A DNA stretch of 7,883 nt, from the NCBI GenBank assembly GCA_964526565.1, contig CAZGMC010000130.1:1-7883 (forward strand). The letters run 5' to 3'. Positions 1-4,938 of this stretch are shown here, in pieces. A program made the translations under genes and the position numbers. The notes below the pieces were generated by a model. That model was not told the DNA's origin. It saw only the letters and a program-made list of their open reading frames with translations, and made no database searches. This DNA is from CAZGMC01 sp964526565. Its GTDB lineage: Bacteria; Pseudomonadota; Alphaproteobacteria; DSM-16000; Inquilinaceae. Position 1 is the first letter of the stretch; every line of letters starts with the position of its first letter.

Positions 1-203
1 GGGCCTTTGCCGAGGACTGCGCCGTCGCCGACGCGGTCGTCGCGACGACCGCGGCGCCGTGGTCGTGCCGCGCCCCGATCGTCGTCGACCGCTTCGACCT
101 GTGGCGTGAGGGCGCCCATGCCGTGTACCTGTTGCCGTCCCGCATCGTCGTCGACAGTGTGGCCGCGCATGTCGGCGACCGGCCGTGGGCGCTGCGCCGC
201 TGA
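1..203 (+). CDS. comEC: ComEC/Rec2-family competence protein, C-terminal fragment
   Basis: This is the 3' end of a gene that begins before the window; the first whole codon is at position 3 and the TGA stop is at 201-203, giving 66 visible residues. The tail carries a motif typical of the end of alphaproteobacterial ComEC/Rec2 proteins: a Cys-Arg pair followed by IVVDRFDLWREGAHAVYL, then a closing ERPW-like segment (GDRPWALRR). In the family this tail follows the metallo-beta-lactamase-like domain of an inner-membrane channel that takes single-stranded DNA into the cell during transformation. The membrane part and the metal-binding motifs lie outside the window, so function rests on the tail and on position next to lexA, a common alphaproteobacterial arrangement. 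The gene converges on lexA with only 15 bp between the two stop codons. Confidence 0.75.
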   Translation, partial: AFAEDCAVADAVVATTAAPWSCRAPIVVDRFDLWREGAHAVYLLPSRIVVDSVAAHVGDRPWALRR

Positions 204-237
204 AGCCGGTGCCGCCGGCTATTCGTAGCGGCGCAGC
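191..237. terminator. Inverted repeat across the convergent comEC/lexA ends, possible bidirectional terminator
   Basis: A perfect 11-bp inverted repeat (GCTGCGCCGCT at 191-201, AGCGGCGCAGC at 227-237) encloses a second perfect 6-bp repeat (204-209 with 215-220) around a 5-nt loop. Together they can fold into a long GC-rich hairpin with an unequal internal bulge of 2 and 6 nt. Each outer arm lies in the last codons of a gene: Leu-Arg-Arg before the comEC stop, and Leu-Arg-Arg before Tyr-Glu-stop of lexA. No T-run follows on either strand, so it is not a textbook intrinsic terminator. The hairpin is seen; the terminator role is inferred. Confidence 0.45.
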
Positions 238-959
238 AGGCCCACCAGGCGGCCCTGCACATGCACCCGGTCGGGTCCGAAGATGCGCGTCTCGTAGGCC
301 GAATTGGCCGGCTCCAGGGCGATCGTGTTGCCCTTGCGCCGCAGCCGCTTCAACGTCACCTCGGCGTCGTCGACCAGCGCGACGACGATGGCGCCGTTGT
401 CCGCCGCATCGGTGCGGCGGATGACGACCGTGTCGCCGTCCAGGATGCCGGCCTCGACCATGCTGTCGCCGGCCACCTGCAGGCAATAGTGGTCGCCCGA
501 ACCGAGCAGGCTGGCCGGAACGTCGGCGAACGTGGAGGCATCCCGCAGCGCCTCGATCGGCGTGCCGGCGGCGATCCGGCCGTACAGGGGGAGCTGCACG
601 ACGTCGGCATCGGCGGCCGCGGCGGCATCGCCGACGCTGCGCCCGACGAGGCCGGCGGCGAAGGTGCCGCGGATCACGTTGGGCCGGAACGGGGCCGCCG
701 GCCGCGGGGCGTCGCGGCCGGCGCCCTGAACACCGAGGGGCACGCCGTCGGGGAGCCGCAGCACCTCCAGCGCCCTGGCGCGGTGCGGCAGGCGGCGGAT
801 GAAGCCGCGCTCCTCAAGCCCGGTGATGAGCCGGTGGATGCCCGACTTGGACTTGAGCCCCAGCGCGTCCTTCATCTCGTCGAACGATGGCGAAACGCCG
901 CCGTCGCCGAGGCGGCGATGGATGAACAGCAGCAGTTCCTGTTGTTTTCTGGTGAGCAT
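219..959 (-). CDS. lexA: LexA, SOS-response repressor and self-cleaving protease (S24 family)
   Basis: The 246-residue protein represses DNA-damage genes and cleaves itself when RecA filaments form. Residues 1-70 are the winged-helix DNA-binding domain, with SPSFDEMKDALGLKSKSGIH at about 23-42. A proline/glycine-rich linker, longer than in E. coli LexA (202 aa), leads to the S24 peptidase domain. The expected self-cleavage site is Ala131-Gly132 in RIAAGTPIEA. The catalytic pair is visible as Ser166 in AGDSMVEAG and Lys204 in VTLKRL. The ATG at 957-959 is chosen because it gives the standard LexA start MLTRKQQELL and has GAGG five bases upstream; the reading frame stays open to an ATG at 1029-1031, but that lies inside the promoter and between the operators. 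Two SOS boxes upstream indicate autoregulation. Its end converges with comEC. Intact, with all key residues present. Confidence 0.97.
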   Translation of the reverse strand: MLTRKQQELLLFIHRRLGDGGVSPSFDEMKDALGLKSKSGIHRLITGLEERGFIRRLPHRARALEVLRLPDGVPLGVQGAGRDAPRPAAPFRPNVIRGTFAAGLVGRSVGDAAAAADADVVQLPLYGRIAAGTPIEALRDASTFADVPASLLGSGDHYCLQVAGDSMVEAGILDGDTVVIRRTDAADNGAIVVALVDDAEVTLKRLRRKGNTIALEPANSAYETRIFGPDRVHVQGRLVGLLRRYE

Positions 960-1000
960 GTCAGCCTCGACCGGTGGCGGCGATTCACGGGATCCCGGTC

Positions 1001-1031
1001 GCATAACGCCAGAACAAAACCAAAACGTCAA
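1001..1031 (-). promoter_or_regulatory. lexA promoter candidate
   Basis: Read on the minus strand, TTGACG (1031-1026) is a good -35 element (5/6 match to TTGACA). A matching -10 is poor: CGTTAT (1008-1003) at 17 bp, or TTATGC (1006-1001) at 19 bp. The block lies 42 bp or more upstream of the lexA ATG and coincides with the LexA boxes, which is how a self-repressed lexA promoter is usually built. The -35 is seen, the -10 is uncertain. Confidence 0.4.
1012..1026 (-). promoter_or_regulatory. LexA operator (SOS box), proximal, imperfect
   Basis: On the minus strand this reads GTTTTGGTTTTGTTC, that is GTTT-N7-GTTC, one mismatch from the alphaproteobacterial consensus GTTC-N7-GTTC. It occupies the spacer of the candidate lexA promoter and touches its -35 hexamer by one base, so a bound repressor would block RNA polymerase. 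Its centre is 25 bp from the centre of the upstream perfect box. Confidence 0.6.
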
Positions 1032-1036
1032 GAGGA

Positions 1037-1051
1037 GTTCTTATTTGGTTC
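1037..1051. promoter_or_regulatory. LexA operator (SOS box), distal, perfect
   Basis: The plus strand reads GTTCTTATTTGGTTC, an exact GTTC-N7-GTTC direct repeat, the consensus LexA box of alphaproteobacteria, with an AT-rich spacer. It lies just upstream of the candidate lexA -35 element and 15 bp downstream of the moeA stop codon. It appears in the opposite orientation to the proximal box. Its position and perfection make self-regulation of lexA very likely. Confidence 0.8.
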
Positions 1052-1066
1052 CGGAAAAACGGGCGA

Positions 1067-2278
1067 TCAGGCGCAAAGCGGATCGTCGTCGAGCCGGATG
1101 ATGTCGACGCGATCGCCGCACCGGGCCGGCGGTGCCTCGGGCGGGCGGACGACCAGACAGTCGGCGGCGGCCAGCGCGGCCAGCATGGCGCTGTCCTGCA
1201 CGTCGAACGGCGTGGCCAGCGGCAGGCCGTCGGTAGCGGGTTCGAGCCGGCTGCGCAGATGGTCCTGGCGCCGGTCGCTGGCCGGCAGGTCGCGGCCGAG
1301 GCGGGCTGCGGCCGGCGGCGCGTCGGCGGGCAGGCCGAGCAGGACGCGCAGCAGCGGGCGGACGAACAACAGCGCGCAGACCATGGCCGACACCGGGTTG
1401 CCCGGCAGGCCGAGCACCGGGGTGTCGCCCAGGCGACCGAACATCAGCGGCTTGCCAGGGCGCATGGCGATTCGCCAGAAATCGAGCTCCAGCCCGCGGT
1501 CACCCAGCGCGTCGCGGACCAGATCGTGGTCGCCGACGGAGGCGCCGCCGCTGGTCAGCAGCAGGTCGGCGCCGGCTGCACCGGCCGCCATGGCAGCGAG
1601 GGCGGCACGGTCGTCCGGGGCAATGCCGAGGTTGACGGCAGTACCGCCGCAGGCCTCGACCAGCGCCGCCAGGGCCAGGCTGTTGGCGCTGAAGATCTGG
1701 TTGGGGCCGGCCGGGTCACCGGGCATGACGATCTCGTCGCCGGTGGCCAGGATCGCCACGCGCGGCCGGCGGCGCACCGCCAGCCACGGCACGTTCATGG
1801 CGGCGGCGAGGCCGATGTCGCGGGCGGTCAGCCGCCGGCCGGTGCGGAGCAGCACGTCGCCGGCCCGGAAGTCACCGCCGGCGGTCCGGATGTGCCGTCC
1901 CTGCGCCGCACCCTGGTGCACCGTAATGCGGTCGCCGTGCGCCGCGGCATTCTCCTGAATGACGATGGTGTCGGCGCCGGCCGGCACGGGGGCGCCGGTG
2001 AAGATGCGGACGCATTCGCCGGGGCCGACGGTGCCGTCGAAGCCGGTGCCGGCCGGCACCGTGCCGGTCCGGGTCAGCACGGCCGGCACCTGCGCCACAT
2101 CGGCGGCGCGCGCCGCATAGCCGTCCATGGCCGACACGTCGGCCCAGGGCTGGGTGAGCCGGGCGGCGACATCGTCGGCCAGCACGCGGCCGCAGGCGGC
2201 GGGCAGGGCGACCAGCTCGGCCGGCAGCGGTGCCGCCGCCGCCAGCACCCGCCGCTTCGCTTCCTCGACCGCGATCAC
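1067..2278 (-). CDS. moeA: MoeA, molybdopterin molybdenumtransferase
   Basis: The 403-residue protein inserts molybdate into adenylylated molybdopterin, the last general step of molybdenum cofactor synthesis in the cytoplasm. Family motifs run in order: SAMDGYA (49-55), TGAPVPAGAD (94-103), the MoCF-like domain from about 173 (VAILATGDEI, then TSGGASVGDHD at 242-252), PGKP (274-277) and LPGNPVS (291-297). A small C-terminal domain IV begins near residue 325, with the SRLEP segment at 343-347. Length is normal. The start is a GTG at 2276-2278: it overlaps the moaC stop as GTGA, gives the usual N-terminus (IAVEEAKRRVL), and has GGGAGG seven bases upstream. Earlier in-frame codons lie inside moaC and translate to non-family, arginine-rich sequence. 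It is the last gene of the trpD-trpC-moaC-moeA operon, 107 bp before lexA in the same direction. Confidence 0.95.
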   Translation of the reverse strand: MIAVEEAKRRVLAAAAPLPAELVALPAACGRVLADDVAARLTQPWADVSAMDGYAARAADVAQVPAVLTRTGTVPAGTGFDGTVGPGECVRIFTGAPVPAGADTIVIQENAAAHGDRITVHQGAAQGRHIRTAGGDFRAGDVLLRTGRRLTARDIGLAAAMNVPWLAVRRRPRVAILATGDEIVMPGDPAGPNQIFSANSLALAALVEACGGTAVNLGIAPDDRAALAAMAAGAAGADLLLTSGGASVGDHDLVRDALGDRGLELDFWRIAMRPGKPLMFGRLGDTPVLGLPGNPVSAMVCALLFVRPLLRVLLGLPADAPPAAARLGRDLPASDRRQDHLRSRLEPATDGLPLATPFDVQDSAMLAALAAADCLVVRPPEAPPARCGDRVDIIRLDDDPLCA

Positions 2279-2757
2279 GGTGCGGCCTCCCAGGTGCCGG
2301 AGCGGCCGCCGCTCTTGTGCAGCAGCCGCACGTCGGTGATGACCATGCCGCGGTCGACCGCCTTGCACATGTCGTAGACGGTCAGAGCCGCAACGGTCGC
2401 CGCGGTCAGCGCCTCCATCTCGACGCCGGTGCGTGCCGTGATGCGCGCGGTGGCGGTGACGGCCACGCCGCCCCGGTCCGGGTCGCAGGCGAGGTCCACG
2501 TCGACGGCGGTCAGCGCCAGCGGATGGCACAGGGGGATCAGGTCGGCGGTCCTCTTGGCGGCCATGATGCCGGCCAGCCGCGCGACGCCCAGCACGTCGC
2601 CCTTGCCGGCCGTGCCGGCCTCGACCATGGCCAGGGTGTCCGGCGCCATGCGCACCAGGCAGGCGGCGCGGGCGGCGCGCTCCGTGACGTCCTTGCCGGA
2701 CACGTCGACCATGCGCGCCGCGCCGTCGGGGCCGAAATGGTTGAGCTTGCTGCTCAT
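2275..2757 (-). CDS. moaC: MoaC, cyclic pyranopterin monophosphate synthase
   Basis: The 160-residue protein, together with MoaA, forms cyclic pyranopterin monophosphate from GTP, the first stage of molybdenum cofactor synthesis. The family is recognisable throughout: ARMVDVSGKDVTERAARA near the N-terminus, PLCHPL with His78 (75-80), TGVEMEALTAA (110-120) and VYDMCKAVDRGM (127-138), holding the Asp129 and Lys132 that match the active-site pair known in E. coli MoaC. The end, LLHKSGGRSG, is also standard. Length is normal. The ATG at 2755-2757 overlaps the trpC stop as ATGA; no clear Shine-Dalgarno precedes it, so it probably depends on translational coupling with trpC. Its own stop overlaps the moeA GTG. 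MoaA is not in this window. Confidence 0.97.
   Translation of the reverse strand: MSSKLNHFGPDGAARMVDVSGKDVTERAARAACLVRMAPDTLAMVEAGTAGKGDVLGVARLAGIMAAKRTADLIPLCHPLALTAVDVDLACDPDRGGVAVTATARITARTGVEMEALTAATVAALTVYDMCKAVDRGMVITDVRLLHKSGGRSGTWEAAP
2286..2291 (-). promoter_or_regulatory. Ribosome binding site fixing the moeA GTG start
   Basis: The minus strand reads GGGAGG seven bases before the GTG at 2278. It lies inside the last codons of moaC and supports the GTG start over any upstream in-frame codon. Confidence 0.6.
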
Positions 2758-3554
2758 GCCGAGGGCGGTGCCAGCAGGGCGCGGGTCGCCGCCGCCACGT
2801 CCGGCTGGCGCATCAGGTGCTCGCCGACCAGGACCGTGGTGACGCCGACGGCAGCCAGCCGGGCCAGGTCGCGCGGGCCGGCCAGCCCGCTCTCGGCGAT
2901 GGCGAGGCGGTCGGCCGGCACCAGCGGCGCCAGGCGTTCGGCGGTGCGGATGTCCACGACCAGGGTCTTGAGGTCGCGGTTGTTGATGCCGATCATGGGC
3001 ACATCCAGGGCCACCGCCCGCTCGAGGTCCGGCTCGTCGTGGACCTCGGCCAGCACGTCCAGCCCGAAGCGCCGCGCGGCGTCGGCCAGCTCCGCCGCCT
3101 GGGCGTGGGACAGCGCGGCCAGGATCAGCAGCACGGCGTCGGCGCCGATGGCGCGGGCCTCGGCCACCTGATAGGGATCCAGGGTGAAGTCCTTGCGCAG
3201 CACCGGCAGGGCGACGGCGCCGCGGGCCGTCGTCAGGTAGGCGTCGCGGCCCTGGAACCAGGGCTCGTCGGTGAGCACCGACAGGCAGGTGGCGCCGCCC
3301 TCGGCATAGGCGCGGGCCAGGGCCGGCGGATCGAAATCGGCGCGGATGACGCCCCGCGACGGTGATGCCTTCTTGATTTCGGCGATCAGCCCGAAGCGGC
3401 CCTCGTTGCGCGCCTGCCGCAGAGCGCCGGCAAAGCCGCGCGGTGGCGGTGCCTCGGCGGCGGCCCGTTCCACCTCGGCGAGCGGGCGTTCGGCGCGGCG
3501 GCCGGCGACCTCGGTGCGCTTGCCGGCACAGATGCGGACTAGTACGTCGCTCAC
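2754..3554 (-). CDS. trpC: TrpC, indole-3-glycerol-phosphate synthase
   Basis: The 266-residue single-domain protein closes the indole ring of indole-3-glycerol phosphate in tryptophan synthesis; it is not fused to TrpF as in E. coli. It shows the (beta/alpha)8 family motifs in order: AEIKKASPSRGVI (58-70, with Glu59 and Lys61), LRKDFTLDPYQV (119-130, catalytic Lys121), LAEVHDE (168-174, Glu170), INNRDLKT (190-197, Asn191) and AESGL (220-224, Glu221 and Ser222). All expected catalytic residues are present. The start is a GTG at 3552-3554, overlapping the trpD stop as GTGA, with GGGAGG-like GGAGGG six bases upstream and the normal N-terminus SDVLVRICAGKRTEV. The open frame extends further, but that part lies within trpD and is not family-like. 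Confidence 0.96.
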   Translation of the reverse strand: MSDVLVRICAGKRTEVAGRRAERPLAEVERAAAEAPPPRGFAGALRQARNEGRFGLIAEIKKASPSRGVIRADFDPPALARAYAEGGATCLSVLTDEPWFQGRDAYLTTARGAVALPVLRKDFTLDPYQVAEARAIGADAVLLILAALSHAQAAELADAARRFGLDVLAEVHDEPDLERAVALDVPMIGINNRDLKTLVVDIRTAERLAPLVPADRLAIAESGLAGPRDLARLAAVGVTTVLVGEHLMRQPDVAAATRALLAPPSA

Positions 3555-4621
3555 GCCGGACCCTCCGCCGTCTCCGCCGCCGCCGGCTCGCTGCGGGTGA
3601 TGTCGATCAGGTGGTCGAGAACCTGGCGGGCGCGGCCGCTGTCGATCACCTCGGCGGCGCGGGCGGCGCCCTCGGCCAGGCCGGTGGCACGCCCGGCGAC
3701 GATCAGGCCGGCGCCGGCGTTGAGCAGCACGATGTCGCGGTATGCCCCCGGTGCGCCGTCGAGCAGGGCGGTCAGCGCGGCGGCGTTGGCCGCGGCGTCG
3801 CCGCCCTTGAGATCGGGCGGTTCGGCGCGGGGCAGGCCGGCCTGCTCGGGCGTGACCTCGAACCGGTGCACGGCGCCGCCGCGCCACTCGGCGACGAGGG
3901 TCGGTCCGGTGGTGGTCAGCTCGTCCAGGCCGTCGCTGCCGTGCGCGACCCAGGCATGCTCGGTGCCGAGCCGGCCCAGCACCTCGGCCAGCGGCACCAC
4001 CCAGTCCGGCGAGAACACGCCGAGCAGCTGGCGCCGCGCCCCGGCCGGGTTGGCCAGCGGTCCGATCAGGTTGAAGATCGTCCGCGTGCCCAGCTCGACC
4101 CGCGCCGGTCCGACGTGGCGCATGGCGCCGTGGTGGCGCGGCGCCATGAGGAAGCAGATATTGGCCTCCCACAGCGCGCGTTTGACCAGCGCCATGTCGG
4201 CGTCGATGTTGACGCCCAGTTCCGCCAGCACGTCGGCGGCGCCCGAGCGGCTCGACAGGGCCCGGTTGCCGTGCTTGGCCACCGGCACGCCCGCCCCGGC
4301 GAGCACCAGCGAGACGGCGGTCGACACGTTGAAGCTGCCCAGGCCGTCGCCGCCGGTGCCGCAGCAGTCGATGGCGTCGGCCGGCGCATCGAGCGTCAGC
4401 GCCTTGGCGCGCATGACGCGCACGGCGCCGGTGATCTCGTCGACCGTCTCGCCGCGGACCCGCAGGCCCATCAGGAAGGCACCGATCTGCGCCGCCGTCG
4501 CCTCGCCCGACATGATGATGTCGAAGGCCTGCGCCGAGTCCTCGGCCGTCAGGCGCGCCCCCGCGGCGATTCGCGCCAGATACGGCTTGAGGCCGATCTT
4601 GTCCCCCGTCGCCGACATCAT
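3551..4621 (-). CDS. trpD: TrpD, anthranilate phosphoribosyltransferase
   Basis: The 356-residue protein transfers the phosphoribosyl group of PRPP to anthranilate, the second dedicated step of tryptophan synthesis. It shows the alpha-helical N-terminal domain (about 10-75), then the PRPP-binding glycine motif CGTGGDGLGSFNVST (87-101), VAKHGNR (114-120) with SSRSGAADVL, the segment MAPRHHGAMRHVGPAR (159-174), and GSDGLDE (228-234). Key residues look intact and length is normal. Two adjacent ATG codons (4619-4621 and 4616-4618) could start it; the frame is open up to 4804, but the extension is unlike the family. No good Shine-Dalgarno precedes the ATG pair. It is the first gene of the operon here. 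There is no trpG fusion and no trpE or trpG upstream, so anthranilate must be made by genes elsewhere. Confidence 0.96.
   Translation of the reverse strand: MMSATGDKIGLKPYLARIAAGARLTAEDSAQAFDIIMSGEATAAQIGAFLMGLRVRGETVDEITGAVRVMRAKALTLDAPADAIDCCGTGGDGLGSFNVSTAVSLVLAGAGVPVAKHGNRALSSRSGAADVLAELGVNIDADMALVKRALWEANICFLMAPRHHGAMRHVGPARVELGTRTIFNLIGPLANPAGARRQLLGVFSPDWVVPLAEVLGRLGTEHAWVAHGSDGLDELTTTGPTLVAEWRGGAVHRFEVTPEQAGLPRAEPPDLKGGDAAANAAALTALLDGAPGAYRDIVLLNAGAGLIVAGRATGLAEGAARAAEVIDSGRARQVLDHLIDITRSEPAAAETAEGPA
3561..3566 (-). promoter_or_regulatory. Ribosome binding site fixing the trpC GTG start
   Basis: The minus strand reads GGAGGG six bases before the GTG at 3554. It lies in the last codons of trpD and supports a GTG start in a stop/start overlap. 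Confidence 0.65.
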
Positions 4622-4723
4622 GGCAGCGCCACTGAGCGCGGGCACGTGCCGGCCCGACTGTCCGCCGGCCCGCTGCCGGGCGCATCGTTCATGACACCTG
4701 CGGTCCTCGTCCAGATGAGCGGC

Positions 4724-4751
4724 ATCGTACGATATCCCCCGAATCCGATAA
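4724..4751 (-). promoter_or_regulatory. Weak promoter candidate for the trpD-moeA operon
   Basis: On the minus strand TTATCG (4751-4746) and TACGAT (4729-4724) are 16 bp apart, within the AT-richest patch of this intergenic region and about 100 bp upstream of trpD. Matches to the sigma-70 consensus are 3/6 and 4/6, so this is only a candidate. No Trp-codon-rich leader or attenuator hairpin is evident downstream. Confidence 0.25.
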
Positions 4752-4859
4752 ATTCCTGTAACCGAAAGGATCGTCCGCCGCGAGCAGCATGGCACACTAC
4801 CCATCCCGCGGCGCCAATTCCAGCCTGCGACGCACTGTCCGGCCCCTGTGGATCGGGCC

Positions 4860-4887
4860 GGCGGGGGGCGGGCTGGCGGGGGGCGGG
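4860..4887 (+). repeat. Direct repeat of a 13-bp G-rich unit; G-quadruplex motif
   Basis: GGCGGGGGGCGGG occurs twice (4860-4872 and 4875-4887) separated by CT. The plus strand from 4863 to 4889 has four G-runs of 3-6 bases with 1-5 nt loops, which fits the canonical G-quadruplex pattern. The minus strand, which is the RNA sense after ppiD, is correspondingly C-rich and G-poor. Confidence 0.7.
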
Positions 4888-4899
4888 GGCGTCATGCCC

Positions 4900-4916
4900 G
4901 CCGGCGCCATGCCGGC
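4900..4916 (-). terminator. Short hairpin downstream of ppiD, weak terminator candidate
   Basis: GCCGGC at 4900-4905 and again at 4911-4916 can pair as a 6-bp stem with a 5-nt loop, 23-39 nt after the ppiD stop. A C-rich stretch follows rather than a U-tract, so intrinsic termination is doubtful; Rho-dependent ending is the alternative. Confidence 0.25.
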
Positions 4917-4938
4917 CGCGATCGCCCTGGCTCCGCAA

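Larger units (their letters stand above)
4622..4938. other. Intergenic region between ppiD and trpD (317 bp)
   Basis: No convincing gene is seen in any frame, and no remnant of trpG or trpE could be recognised when the open minus-strand frames were read. It holds, from right to left in the direction of transcription: a 6-bp hairpin just after the ppiD stop, a C-rich block on the transcribed strand, an AT-richer stretch around 4724-4775 that may be the trpD promoter, and a possible 24-codon upstream ORF at 4618-4692 ending on the trpD start. Confidence 0.7.

Noticed and set aside
261..1958. Long plus-strand open frame (565 codons) across lexA and moeA
   Set aside because: It lies antisense to two intact, motif-complete genes and its translation is arginine/alanine/serine-rich without family motifs. 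Long antisense frames are expected at this GC content. It also crosses the lexA promoter.
4618..4800. trp attenuator with a leader peptide
   Set aside because: The short upstream frame has no tryptophan codons and no terminator/antiterminator hairpin pair with a T-run was found.
4622..4804. N-terminal extension of trpD up to an ATG at 4804
   Set aside because: The extra 61 residues are unlike TrpD N-termini, and the AT-rich promoter candidate falls inside. The ATG pair at 4616-4621 gives the normal length and start.
4686..4938. Remnant of trpG or trpE upstream of trpD
   Set aside because: None of the minus-strand frames shows glutamine amidotransferase motifs or chorismate-binding motifs, so there is no support for a decayed gene.
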